Shown: positions 52,540 to 61,141 of the stretch, in pieces | Position numbering within the stretch: position 1 is the stretch's first letter | Layout of the letters: the number at the start of each line of letters is the position of its first letter | Source: an uncultured Rhodospirillales bacterium | GTDB taxonomy: Bacteria; Pseudomonadota; Alphaproteobacteria; Acetobacterales; Acetobacteraceae | DNA: 62,253 nt | Assembly: GCA_903893975.1 (NCBI GenBank) | Contig: CAITOL010000078.1 | Span: forward strand, 1 to 62,253 | Direction of reading: 5' to 3' | Position numbers and translations under genes: made by a program | Notes under the pieces: model-generated | Databases searched by the model: none | What the model was told of the DNA's origin: nothing | Seen by the model: only the letters and a program-made list of their open reading frames with translations

Positions 52540-54240
52540 ATGCCGGCAGACGACACCAAGACCGAGACCGCAGGCCGTGATTTTATCCGCGATATCGTGC
52601 AATCCGACCTCGATGCCGGCCGGACCCAAACCGTGGTCACGCGCTTCCCGCCCGAACCGAACGGTTACCTGCATATCGGGCACGCCAAGTCGATCTGCCT
52701 GAATTTCGGCGTGGGCCAGGAATTCGCCGGCCGCACCCATCTCCGCTTCGACGACACCAACCCCACCAAGGAGGAGCAGGAGTATATCGACGCCATTCAG
52801 GCCGATGTGCGCTGGCTCGGCTACGATTGGGGCGCGAACCTGTTCTTCGCTTCCGACTATTTCGAGCAGCTCTACCAATGGGCGCTGCACCTGATCCGCA
52901 ACGGCGACGCCTATGTCGACGATACCCCGCCCGACCAGATGCGGGCGATGCGCGGCACATTGACCGAAGCCGGCACCATTTCCCCCAATCGCAATCGCTC
53001 CATCGAACAGAACGTGGCGCTGTTCGAACAGATGCGCGCCGGCAAGTTTGAAAACGGTGCCTGCGTGCTGCGCGCCAAGATCGACATGTCCAGCGGCAAC
53101 ATGAACCTTCGGGACCCGGTGCTGTATCGCATCATGCATGCCCACCACCCCCGCACCGGCGATGCCTGGTGCATCTACCCAACCTACGACTATGCGCACG
53201 GCCAGTCAGATGCGATTGAGGGGATCACCCATTCGATCTGCACGCTGGAATTTGAAGACCACAAGCCGCTGTATGACTGGCTGCTGGACCATCTGCCGGT
53301 GCCCAGCAAACCGCGCCAGTACGAATTCGCCCGCCTGAACATCGGCTACACCGTCATGTCCAAGCGCATCCTCAACCGCCTGGTCCGCGAAGGCCACGTC
53401 GCCGGGTGGGACGATCCACGTATGCCGACCTTGGCCGGGTTGCGCCGGCGCGGCGTGCCGGCGGCGGCGGTGCGTGGCTTCATCGCCAAAGTCGGGGTTG
53501 CCCGCGCCAACAGCGTGGTGGATCTGGCGCTGATGGATTTCACCATCCGCGAAACCTTGAACCCGGTCGCCGCCCGCCGCATGGCCGTGCTCCGGCCGCT
53601 CAAAGTCATCATCGAAAACTATCCGGCGGACCAGACTGAAACGTTGGAGGCGGTCAATCACCCCGATGTGCCGGACATGGGCACCCGCGCCATCACCTTC
53701 GGCCGCGAAATCTGGGTTGAGCAGGACGACTTCATGGAAGTCCCGCCGAAGAAGTTCTACCGCCTCTCGCCCGGTAAGGAGGTGCGGCTCCGCTACGGCT
53801 ACTTCATCACCTGCACCCAGGTGATCAAGGATTCAGACGGCAACGTAGTCGCCCTGCACGCAACCTATGATCCGGCAACCAAAGGCGGCAACGCGCCCGA
53901 TGGCCGCAAGGTGCAGGCCACTTTGCATTGGGTCGCCGCAACCGATGCGGTGGACGGTGAGGTACGCCTCTACAACACCCTGTTCGCCCGCCCAGACCCC
54001 GGCGCGGATGGCGATGTGATGGCCGATATCAATCCGCATTCGGTGGAAATCCTCGCCGGCTGCAAGCTCGAACCATCCCTCGCCACGGCGCCGGTCGGGC
54101 AGGCGGTGCAGTTCGAGCGGCAAGGCTACTTCGCCGCCGACCCGGACGGCACGCGATCCGCTCCGGTGTTCAACCGCACCGTTGGCCTGCGCGACAGCTA
54201 CGCCAAACCCGCCGTCACCGGTCGCCCCGCGGCCGGTTGA
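52540..54240 (+). CDS. glnS: Glutaminyl-tRNA synthetase
   Basis: A 566-residue class I aminoacyl-tRNA synthetase charging tRNA-Gln. The HIGH motif is in PPEPNGYLHIGHAKS (45-48) and the KMSKS equivalent is TVMSKRILNRL (MSKR at 273-276). LRFDDTNPTKEEQEYID and YPTYDYAHGQSDAIEGITHS are typical of GlnRS rather than GltX, and the C-terminal anticodon-binding barrels are complete. Many alphaproteobacteria lack GlnRS and use GatCAB, so its presence is a lineage marker. ATG 52540 matches the conserved N terminus; the longer frame is not supported. Confidence 0.96.
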   Translation: MPADDTKTETAGRDFIRDIVQSDLDAGRTQTVVTRFPPEPNGYLHIGHAKSICLNFGVGQEFAGRTHLRFDDTNPTKEEQEYIDAIQADVRWLGYDWGANLFFASDYFEQLYQWALHLIRNGDAYVDDTPPDQMRAMRGTLTEAGTISPNRNRSIEQNVALFEQMRAGKFENGACVLRAKIDMSSGNMNLRDPVLYRIMHAHHPRTGDAWCIYPTYDYAHGQSDAIEGITHSICTLEFEDHKPLYDWLLDHLPVPSKPRQYEFARLNIGYTVMSKRILNRLVREGHVAGWDDPRMPTLAGLRRRGVPAAAVRGFIAKVGVARANSVVDLALMDFTIRETLNPVAARRMAVLRPLKVIIENYPADQTETLEAVNHPDVPDMGTRAITFGREIWVEQDDFMEVPPKKFYRLSPGKEVRLRYGYFITCTQVIKDSDGNVVALHATYDPATKGGNAPDGRKVQATLHWVAATDAVDGEVRLYNTLFARPDPGADGDVMADINPHSVEILAGCKLEPSLATAPVGQAVQFERQGYFAADPDGTRSAPVFNRTVGLRDSYAKPAVTGRPAAG

Positions 54241-54263
54241 TCGCCCGGGCGGCTCGGGCTACT

Positions 54264-54300
54264 GCTCCTGGTGCGTTCAATAAAAAAAACCACCGGGAGC
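54264..54300 (+). promoter_or_regulatory. Leader hairpin covering the ribosome site of the first MFS gene
   Basis: GCTCCTGGTG (54264-54273) pairs with CACCGGGAGC (54291-54300) through ten base pairs including one G-U, with an A-rich 17-base loop. The 3' arm contains GGGAG, the Shine-Dalgarno sequence nine bases before ATG 54309, so the fold would block translation. A similar but weaker hairpin precedes the second copy. Confidence 0.5.
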
Positions 54301-54308
54301 GAGTCCGA

Positions 54309-55571
54309 ATGCCCAACCAGCCCACGCCGAAAGGCGCGTGGATTCAGATGGCCATGTTGTTCATCTACATGGTGATCAACTTCGCCGATAAGTTGGTACT
54401 GCAAATTGCCGCAGTGCCGATCATGACCGAACTGCATTTGTCGCCGGAAGAATACGGCGCCATCGGTTCCTATTTTTTCCTCTGCCTTGCCGTCGCCGGC
54501 GTGCTGATCGGCTTCCTCGCCAACCGCGTATCGACCACGTTGCTGATTCTGTTGATGGGCTTGTCTTGGGCGGTGGTGCAATTCCCAATGGTGCTCACCG
54601 TTGGCTTCGGCACCATCGTCATCTGCCGTATGCTGCTCGGCCTAGGGGAAGGCGGCGCGGCCGCAGTGGCCACCCATGCTCTCTATAAATGGTACCCCGA
54701 CCACAAGCGCGCGATGCCAACGGCCTGGCTCAGCCAAGGGTCTGCGGTGGGCGTGATCATCGCGGCCCCAGGGCTCACCTGGATCGTGGTCAACATCTCC
54801 TGGCATGCCGCGTTCGGCACGTTGGGCCTCGTCGGCCTGCTCTGGTCCATCGCCTGGTATTTCATCGGCAAAGAAGGCCCGCTGGTGGAACCGGTCGTTG
54901 AGGTCAACCGCAGCGACCGTGTGCGCTATTCGGCGCTCATGGGCAGCCGCACCTTCATCGGCTGCGTCATTGCCTGCTTTGGCGCCTACTGGTCGCTGTC
55001 GCTTGGCCTCACCTGGTTCGTGCCCTTCCTCATCAAAGGACTCGGCTTCAGCCAGAGCATTGCCGGCAGCCTCTCGGTGCTGCCATGGCTCGCCGGCGCC
55101 ATTACGGTGATCTCCGGCGGGTTGATCTCGCAAACCCTCGTCGCACGCGGCGTGCCGACCAAACTGGCCCGCGGCGTGGTCGGCACCTTGCCGATGATCA
55201 TTGGCGGCTGCTTTTCGCTCATGCTGCCCTTCGTCGGCGGCGGTTGGGCGGAGGTGATCCTGCTCATGGTCGGCACCGGTCTCACCGGCCCGATCTACGT
55301 GGTCTGCGCCCCGATGCTGGGGGAATTCACCCCAGACTCGCAGCGCGGTGGCGTAATCGCAACCTTCGGTGCGCTCTACGTGCTGTCCGGCATTCTCGCC
55401 CCGTCGGTGATGGGCTATCTCGTCCAGCACGGTGACACCATGCTGGACGGCTACCACTCCGGCTTCCGGGTCGCCGCGATCGTGCAAATCGTCTGCGGCG
55501 CCCTCGGCATGTGGCTCATGGCCCCGGCGATCGACAAAGCCCGCGTCCGCGCCCTGCGCACCGCCGGCTAA
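54309..55571 (+). CDS. MFS transporter, first of a tandem pair
   Basis: A 420-residue major facilitator with about twelve transmembrane helices. MVINFADKLVLQIAAVPIMT opens helix 1 and leads into the first loop; GTIVICRMLLGLGEGGAAAV and KWYPDHKRAMPTAWLSQGSA are motif regions of the anion:cation symporter-like branch, which carries organic acids and sugar acids. The second half ends with MLGEFTPDSQRGGVIATFGA. ATG 54309 follows a strong but hairpin-covered ribosome site. A closely related copy lies 149 bp downstream and a strong terminator separates them. Substrate unknown. Confidence 0.93.
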   Translation: MPNQPTPKGAWIQMAMLFIYMVINFADKLVLQIAAVPIMTELHLSPEEYGAIGSYFFLCLAVAGVLIGFLANRVSTTLLILLMGLSWAVVQFPMVLTVGFGTIVICRMLLGLGEGGAAAVATHALYKWYPDHKRAMPTAWLSQGSAVGVIIAAPGLTWIVVNISWHAAFGTLGLVGLLWSIAWYFIGKEGPLVEPVVEVNRSDRVRYSALMGSRTFIGCVIACFGAYWSLSLGLTWFVPFLIKGLGFSQSIAGSLSVLPWLAGAITVISGGLISQTLVARGVPTKLARGVVGTLPMIIGGCFSLMLPFVGGGWAEVILLMVGTGLTGPIYVVCAPMLGEFTPDSQRGGVIATFGALYVLSGILAPSVMGYLVQHGDTMLDGYHSGFRVAAIVQIVCGALGMWLMAPAIDKARVRALRTAG

Positions 55572-55596
55572 TCGCCGTTTCGCCCTCCAGCCAAAG

Positions 55597-55629
55597 CGGC
55601 GGTCCGGGGCACCGGGCCGCCGTTTTTTT
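55597..55629 (+). terminator. Rho-independent terminator between the two MFS genes
   Basis: CGGCGGTCCGG (55597-55607) pairs with CCGGGCCGCCG (55612-55622) over eleven positions with one G-U and a GGCA loop, followed by seven T (55623-55629). This is the clearest intrinsic terminator in the window and implies that the paralogues are separate transcripts. Confidence 0.9.
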
Positions 55630-55646
55630 GCGACTCGCTCCACCGC

Positions 55647-55676
55647 TTGATCAAACTGCCAACGTGCCGTTAGGCT
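55647..55676 (+). promoter_or_regulatory. Candidate promoter of the second MFS gene
   Basis: TTGATC (55647-55652) and TAGGCT (55671-55676) are separated by 18 bp, just downstream of the terminator and 45 bp before the start codon. A start near 55683 would place the CCCGG/CCGGG leader stem at the very 5' end of the transcript. The -10 match is weak. Confidence 0.4.
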
Positions 55677-55720
55677 AGCCCGGTCCAAGATTAAAAATAA
55701 AAATCCGGGAGCAACCAAGC

Positions 55721-56992
55721 ATGGAAAAACAAGCGACTCCGAAAGGTGCCGGCATCCAAATGGTGATGCTGTTCCTTTATATGGTGATCAACTTCGCCGA
55801 TAAGCTGGTGTTACAGATCGCCGCCATCCCCATCATGACCGAACTGCATCTGTCGCCGGAGGAGTATGGCTCCATCGGCTCGTATTTCTTTCTCTGCCTC
55901 ACCATCGCCGGCCTCGGCGTCGGCTTCCTCGCCAATCGCTGGCCGACCAAGATCATGATCCTGATCATGGCGCTCACCTGGGCGATCGTGCAGTTCCCGA
56001 TGATGGGCACCGTCGGCTTCGGTACCATCGTCATCTGCCGCATGCTGCTCGGCTTGGGGGAGGGCGGGGCCGCCTGGGTCGCCACGCACGGCATCTATAA
56101 ATGGTATCCGGACCACAAGCGCGCCATGCCCACCGCCTGGCTTAGCCAAGGCTCCGCCGTGGGCGTCGTCGTCGCGGTTCCGGCATTGACCTGGATCGTG
56201 GTGCACGTCTCCTGGCATGCCGCCTTTGGCACCATGGGGCTGGTCGGGCTGATCTGGTCGGCGGCCTGGTATTTCATCGGCAAAGAAGGCCCGCTGGTGG
56301 AACCCCCGACCGTGGTGAACATGTCCGACCGCGTCCCCTACTCGAAGCTGCTGCTCAGCCGCACCTTCTTCGGCTGCGTCATCGCCGTCTTCGGCGCGTA
56401 TTGGACCCTGTCGCTCGCCATCACCTGGTTCGTGCCCTTCATGGTCAAGGGCCTGGGCTTCGAGCAAAGCCTGGGCAGCAACCTCTCCGTCCTGCCATGG
56501 GCGGTTGGTGCGGTCACCGTCATCTCCGGCGGCTTCCTCTCCACCGCCCTCGTCGCCCGTGGCGTCAGCAGTAAGGTTGCCCGTGCTCTGCTCGGTACCC
56601 TGCCGTTGGCCATTGGCGGCATCATCATGCTGTTCCTGCCCGTCAGCGGCGGCGGCTGGGCCGCGGTCGTGCTGCTGATGGTCGGCACCGGCCTGACCGG
56701 CCCGATCTACGTGGTCTGCGCGCCGATGCTCGGTGAGTTCGTGCCAGACTCGCAGCGCGCCGGGGTGATCGCCACTTTCGGCTCGCTCTATGTCTGCTCC
56801 GGCATCATCGCCCCCTCGGTGATGGGCTACCTCGTGCAGCACGGCGTTACCCAGTTGGATGGCTACTACTCCGGCTTCCAATTCGCCGGCGGCCTGCAAC
56901 TGGCTTGCGCTGTAATCGCCATGTGGCTGATGGCCCCCGCCATCGACCGTGCCCGCGTCCGCCAGCTGCGCGGCGTCGTCCCGGCCGAGTAA
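55721..56992 (+). CDS. MFS transporter, second of a tandem pair
   Basis: A 423-residue transporter sharing long identical blocks with its upstream neighbour, for example KWYPDHKRAMPTAWLSQGSA and LMVGTGLTGPIYVVCAPMLG, so it arose by local duplication. Differences concentrate in helix interiors (for example FLANRWPTKIMILIMALTW versus FLANRVSTTLLILLMGLSW) and in the central loop (EPPTVVNMSDRVPYSKLLLS), which may mean different substrates. Leader stem CCCGG (55679-55683) with CCGGG (55705-55709) overlaps its ribosome site. The gene is convergent with the ornithine cyclodeaminase homologue, 3 bp apart. Confidence 0.93.
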   Translation: MEKQATPKGAGIQMVMLFLYMVINFADKLVLQIAAIPIMTELHLSPEEYGSIGSYFFLCLTIAGLGVGFLANRWPTKIMILIMALTWAIVQFPMMGTVGFGTIVICRMLLGLGEGGAAWVATHGIYKWYPDHKRAMPTAWLSQGSAVGVVVAVPALTWIVVHVSWHAAFGTMGLVGLIWSAAWYFIGKEGPLVEPPTVVNMSDRVPYSKLLLSRTFFGCVIAVFGAYWTLSLAITWFVPFMVKGLGFEQSLGSNLSVLPWAVGAVTVISGGFLSTALVARGVSSKVARALLGTLPLAIGGIIMLFLPVSGGGWAAVVLLMVGTGLTGPIYVVCAPMLGEFVPDSQRAGVIATFGSLYVCSGIIAPSVMGYLVQHGVTQLDGYYSGFQFAGGLQLACAVIAMWLMAPAIDRARVRQLRGVVPAE

Positions 56993-56995
56993 CGG

Positions 56996-57913
56996 CTAAC
57001 GCGGCGGCTGGTAGACCACACCAGCCGCCGCCAGATCCTCAATCGCGCTGCCCACGGATTTGAACAGCGTGATCTCACCGGTACTTTGCCGCCCGGGCCG
57101 CACGCCCCGACACAGATCGAACAACGAACCCTGCACCGCCACCGTGCCGGCCTGGGTCAGATCGCCCGCCTCCGCCAGCGCCGCGTCGGTGTCGATGAAC
57201 ACCCGCGCCCTCTGCACCGCCGCCGTATCCGCCTCCCGCATATCCGGCCGATACGCCCCGATCAGATCCAGATGCGTCCCGGGCGCGAGCCACGCCCCCG
57301 CAATCACCGGCTCCGTCGCCAAGGTCGCGCACGACACAATATCCGCCGCCGCCACCGCCGCCGGCAGATCCACCGTTGCCTGCGCTGCAAACCCCTGGTC
57401 CCGCAACGCCGCCGCCAGGCGTTCCGCCCCGGCAGCAGACCGGTTCCAAACCGTCACCTGCCGGATCGGCCGCACCGCCGCCCAGGCCGGCGCCAACATG
57501 CTCGCCACATGCCCAGCCCCCACCACCAGCAAATGCGACGCATCCGGCCGCGCCAGATAATCCCCCGCCAAGGCGGAAGCCGCCGCCGTTCGCCGCGCCG
57601 TCAGCTCATTGCCATCGATAATCGCCAGATGCCGCCCCGTCGCCCCCTCGCACAGCAAATACGTGGATGACACCGCATTCAGCCCCAGCCGGCCATTCTC
57701 CGGCCACACCGTCACAATCTTCACCCCCAGCGCCGACGCCCCCGCCCAGGCCGGCATCAGCAGCAACGTCCCATTCGCCGCCGCCAGCATATGCCGATGC
57801 CGCAACGGCACCTCCGCCCCGGCCACAAACGCCGCCCGCAACGCCGCAATCAATGCCGGAAACGGCAACCGCGCCGCGGTCGTGGCCTGATCAACAATCT
57901 CCGGTCCGTTCAT
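56996..57913 (-). CDS. Ornithine cyclodeaminase/mu-crystallin family protein
   Basis: A 305-residue NAD(P)-binding protein of the OCD/mu-crystallin family, which includes ornithine cyclodeaminase, ketimine reductases and alanine dehydrogenase. GVKIVTVWPENGRLGLNAVS, GNELTARRTAAASALAGDYL and HLLVVGAGHVASMLAPAWAA with DLIGAYRPDMREADTAAVQR follow the family order. It may reduce a cyclic imine or deaminate an amino acid. It is divergent from the acyl-CoA dehydrogenase/FAD oxidase pair, which suggests a common amine or amino-acid catabolic theme. A perfect 12 bp inverted repeat (57001-57031) lies at its 3' end. Confidence 0.91.
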   Translation of the reverse strand: MNGPEIVDQATTAARLPFPALIAALRAAFVAGAEVPLRHRHMLAAANGTLLLMPAWAGASALGVKIVTVWPENGRLGLNAVSSTYLLCEGATGRHLAIIDGNELTARRTAAASALAGDYLARPDASHLLVVGAGHVASMLAPAWAAVRPIRQVTVWNRSAAGAERLAAALRDQGFAAQATVDLPAAVAAADIVSCATLATEPVIAGAWLAPGTHLDLIGAYRPDMREADTAAVQRARVFIDTDAALAEAGDLTQAGTVAVQGSLFDLCRGVRPGRQSTGEITLFKSVGSAIEDLAAAGVVYQPPR

Positions 57914-57991
57914 TTTTCATCCTGTCGCATTGCGGGGAATCCCATGTCCCGGCAGGATGCCCGGATCGACAGGCGGAGGCGAGGGGCACCG

Positions 57992-59158
57992 ATGGATTTC
58001 GCGTTAACCGAGGCACAGGAAGCGGTGCGCGATAACATCACCCGCATCTGTACCCAGTTCGACGACGCCTACTGGCGCAAAGCCGACCGCGAGGTCCGCT
58101 TCCCGCACGAACTCCACGCCGCCATGGCCGAAGGCGGATGGCTCGGCATCTGCATGCCCGTCGAATACGGCGGCGCCGGCCTCGGCATTACCGAAGCCGC
58201 CATCATGATGCAGGCCATCGCCCAGTCCGGCGCCGGCATGTCCGGCGCCTCGGCCATCCACATGAACATCTTCGGCCTCAACCCCGTCGTCGTCTTCGGC
58301 ACCCCCGAACAAAAAGCCCGCATGCTCCCGCCGCTGATCGCCGGCCAGGAAAAAGCCTGCTTCGGCGTCACCGAACCCGATGCCGGGCTCGACACCACCG
58401 CCATCAAAACCCGCGCCGAACGCCATGGCGACCGCTACATCGTCCACGGCCAGAAAATCTGGACCTCCACCGCCCAGGTCGCCGACAAAATCCTCCTCCT
58501 CGCCCGCACCACCCCGGCTGACCAGGTCGCCAAAAAAACCGAAGGCCTCAGCCTGTTCTACACCACGCTCGACCGCGCGAAGGTCGAGGTCCGCCATATC
58601 GACAAAATGGGCCGCGCCGCGGTCGACTCCAACCAGGTCTTCTTCGACGGGCTGGAAATCCCGCTCGAAGATCGCATCGGCCCGGAAGGGCAGGGCTTCC
58701 GCACCATCCTGCACGGCATGAACCCCGAACGCATCCTCATCGCCGCCGAAGCCATCGGCCTCGGCCTCTGCGCCCTCGAACGCGCCCGCCGCTACGCCAC
58801 CGAACGCCGCGTCTTCGGCCGCCCCATCGGCCAGAACCAATCCATCCAACACCCGCTCGCCGAATGCTGGATGGAACTCCAGGCCGCCTCGCTCATGACC
58901 ATGAACGCCGCCTGGGCGTATGACACCGGGCGCGACGCCGGCGCACTCGCCAACACCGCCAAATACCTCGCCGCCGAAGCCGGCTTCAAATCCTGCACCC
59001 AAGCCGTCATGACCCATGGCGGCATGGGCTACGCGCAGGAATTCCACGTCGAACGCTACCTGCGGGAAAGCCTCATCCCCCGCATCGCCCCGGTCAGCCG
59101 AGAGCTGGTCTTGTGCCACATCGCCGAGCGCGTCCTCGGCCTGCCAAAGAGCTACTAA
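57992..59158 (+). CDS. Acyl-CoA dehydrogenase
   Basis: A full-length 388-residue acyl-CoA dehydrogenase. LGICMPVEYGGAGLGITEAA, KACFGVTEPDAGLDTTAIKT and IVHGQKIWTSTAQVADKILL cover the FAD/substrate strands. The C-terminal RRVFGRPIGQNQSIQHPLAE and VMTHGGMGYAQEFHVERYLR are conserved, the latter near the flavin. It oxidises an acyl-CoA to the enoyl-CoA and passes electrons to ETF. ATG 57992 has GGCGAGGGG upstream. The TAA stop overlaps the ATG of the following oxidase by one base, so they are coupled. Confidence 0.95.
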   Translation: MDFALTEAQEAVRDNITRICTQFDDAYWRKADREVRFPHELHAAMAEGGWLGICMPVEYGGAGLGITEAAIMMQAIAQSGAGMSGASAIHMNIFGLNPVVVFGTPEQKARMLPPLIAGQEKACFGVTEPDAGLDTTAIKTRAERHGDRYIVHGQKIWTSTAQVADKILLLARTTPADQVAKKTEGLSLFYTTLDRAKVEVRHIDKMGRAAVDSNQVFFDGLEIPLEDRIGPEGQGFRTILHGMNPERILIAAEAIGLGLCALERARRYATERRVFGRPIGQNQSIQHPLAECWMELQAASLMTMNAAWAYDTGRDAGALANTAKYLAAEAGFKSCTQAVMTHGGMGYAQEFHVERYLRESLIPRIAPVSRELVLCHIAERVLGLPKSY

Positions 59159-60297
59159 TGCACATTGTCATCGTCGGCGGCGGCTCCGTCGGCAGCTCCA
59201 CCGCCTACCACCTCGCCAGCCGGCCAGATTTCAAAGGCACCGTCACGGTCATCGAGCGCGATCCCACCTACCGCATCGCCTCCTCCTCGCTCTCCGCCAG
59301 CTCCATCCGCATGCAGTTCTCCACCCCGGTCTGCATCGCCATGTCGCAATATGGCTGGGATTTCCTCGCCGCCATGCCGGAAGCCGGGCTCAAACAACGC
59401 GCCTACCTCTTCCTCGCCACCGCCGCCGGCGTCGATGTCCTGCGTGAAAACCACGCCGTGCAAACCGCGTGCGGCGCCAACATCTCCCTGCTCAACCCCG
59501 CCGCCATCCGCGCCCGCTTCCCCTGGATGCACACCGACGACATCGCCCTCGGCGCCGTCGGGGAAAGCCATGAAGGCTGGTTCGACGGTCCCGGCCTGCT
59601 CGCCGAACTCCGCCGCCGCGCCCGCGCCCTCGGCGTAAACTACGTCGCGCAAGACGCCACCGGCTTCCGCCAGACCGCCGGCCGCATCACCGGCGTCCAC
59701 CTGGCGGACGGCACCTGCCTGCCCGCCGATGCCGTGGTCAACGCCGGTGGCCCCTGGGCGGCCCGCATCGGCAGCTGGGCCGGCATCGACCTGCCGGTCC
59801 GCGCCCGCAAACGCATGATCTACGTCGTCGATTGCCGCGAAGCCCTGCCCAACTGCCCGCTGGTCGTCGATCCCTCCGGCATCTTCTTTCGCCCGGAAGG
59901 CCAGGTCTTCCTCTCCGGCCGCTCCCCCGGCGAAGGCGAGCCCGATCCGGACGAGCCACCGCTGGAAGTCGAGGAAGACATGTACCACGACCACGTCTGG
60001 CCCGCCCTCGCCAACCGCGTCCCGGCGTTTGAGGCGATCAAAATCCAGTCCTCCTGGGCCGGCTATTACGAATACAATACCTTCGACCAGAACGGAATCA
60101 TCGGTCGCCACCCCAGCTGCGCCAACCTCGTCTTCGCCAACGGCTTCTCCGGCCACGGCATCCAACACTCCCCCGCCACCGGGCGCGGCGTGGCGGAATT
60201 GCTGCTCGATGGGCGGTTTACCACCTTGGATATGGCGGAATTGGGTTTTGAGCGGGTGATCGCCAATCGGCCGTTGGTGGAGAAGAATATTGTTTGA
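59158..60297 (+). CDS. FAD-dependent amine/amino-acid oxidase (DAO family)
   Basis: A 379-residue flavoprotein of the D-amino-acid/glycine/sarcosine oxidase superfamily. HIVIVGGGSVGSSTAYHLAS is the FAD Rossmann motif, followed by SSLSASSIRMQFSTPVCIAM; later VNAGGPWAARIGSWAGIDLP and NGFSGHGIQHSPATGRGVAE are typical of FAD oxidoreductases of this family. It starts within the stop of the acyl-CoA dehydrogenase (TAATG). Substrate unknown; N-methylated amino acids or a similar amine are possible and would fit the neighbouring OCD homologue and transporters. Confidence 0.92.
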   Translation: MHIVIVGGGSVGSSTAYHLASRPDFKGTVTVIERDPTYRIASSSLSASSIRMQFSTPVCIAMSQYGWDFLAAMPEAGLKQRAYLFLATAAGVDVLRENHAVQTACGANISLLNPAAIRARFPWMHTDDIALGAVGESHEGWFDGPGLLAELRRRARALGVNYVAQDATGFRQTAGRITGVHLADGTCLPADAVVNAGGPWAARIGSWAGIDLPVRARKRMIYVVDCREALPNCPLVVDPSGIFFRPEGQVFLSGRSPGEGEPDPDEPPLEVEEDMYHDHVWPALANRVPAFEAIKIQSSWAGYYEYNTFDQNGIIGRHPSCANLVFANGFSGHGIQHSPATGRGVAELLLDGRFTTLDMAELGFERVIANRPLVEKNIV

Positions 60298-60305
60298 AGG
60301 AAGGT

Positions 60306-60328
60306 CTCCTTTTTTGAAAAAAAAGGAG
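60306..60328. terminator. AT-rich hairpin between convergent genes
   Basis: CTCCTTTTTT (60306-60315) pairs with AAAAAAGGAG (60319-60328) with a three-base loop; flanking A and T runs continue to about 60340. Set in an AT-rich 90 bp island between converging genes, it probably ends transcription from both sides. The composition is quite unlike the rest of the window. Confidence 0.6.
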
Positions 60329-60388
60329 CAAAAAACTTTTATCAATACGGTATCGTAACGAAATAGGCACAAAAATACCGCAAGCTCA

Positions 60389-60955
60389 CTAGCCGAATTT
60401 TTCTCTGGGCGGCCGCCACCAGGTCGCCCGCATGGGCTTCGGCCGCCAGCCATCATCCACCACCGCTGGCGCCACCACCACCTTCACCCTCGGCCGCGCC
60501 TTGCGCACAACCTTCGCGCCAACGCCGAGCATCCGGCACACCGGCCGCAAAATCCGCCCCAGCGCCGGTCGAGACGCCCGCAACCCATCCATCCCCGGCG
60601 TCGCCAGCAATGCCTCCAACTGCGACATATACCCCGCCGCCTCCCAGCCCAGCACCCGCACCAGCCAACCATGCCCCTGCGGCAACCGAACCTGCGGCTT
60701 CCGCTCGCGCGCCACCCGCACCGCCACTGGCCCCGCCTCGCGCGTCACCACCACCGCCGGCCGCGACACCACCCGCTCAAACCGCCGCGCCGCCCGCTGC
60801 AACCGATGCCACAAAGTCACAATCAACCCAGCATAAGCAGGCATCCGCAACATCCGCGCCGCAATCAACCCCGCCAACCCCGCCATAATCACCCCAAACC
60901 GCCGCGCCAACTCCGGCGCCGCAACGTCTTGGGAGGGAAGGGGAGTTGCAAACAT
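60389..60955 (-). CDS. Basic protein of unknown function, 188 aa
   Basis: An arginine-rich protein with one or two weak hydrophobic segments near the N terminus (FGVIMAGLAGLIAARMLRMP) and an otherwise basic helical sequence ending WRPPREKFG. I do not know a functional family, though similar arginine/alanine-rich proteins with such an N terminus look familiar from Acetobacteraceae. ATG 60953-60955 is used; there is no strong ribosome site. It may be membrane-associated. The next gene on the same strand ends 187 bp upstream. Confidence 0.65.
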   Translation of the reverse strand: MFATPLPSQDVAAPELARRFGVIMAGLAGLIAARMLRMPAYAGLIVTLWHRLQRAARRFERVVSRPAVVVTREAGPVAVRVARERKPQVRLPQGHGWLVRVLGWEAAGYMSQLEALLATPGMDGLRASRPALGRILRPVCRMLGVGAKVVRKARPRVKVVVAPAVVDDGWRPKPMRATWWRPPREKFG

Positions 60956-61030
60956 GGTAGTTTTAATAACCAATTCCAAACGCCGCTTCAAGCAAATAAA
61001 CATCCCCCAACGCAACGCCCCCACCCGGTC

Positions 61031-61070
61031 CCGTCACCGCGAGGCGAAGCCGTGGCGCTCCAGGGGAACA
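61031..61070. repeat. Possible dispersed intergenic repeat
   Basis: The 186 bp between the basic hypothetical protein and the LuxR-type gene contains CGTCACCGCGAGGCGAAGCC followed by GTGGCGCTCCAGGGGAAC. This resembles the 'GTCATTGCGAGG...GAAGC' intergenic elements common in many bacterial genomes. Only one copy is in the window, so repetition cannot be shown here. I see no gene in this gap. Confidence 0.3.
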
Positions 61071-61141
61071 GCGACTAATCGAGGTAACGATCGAACATGA
61101 GACCGAAAATCAGTGCGTGATGAGGTGGGCCGAACAAACCC

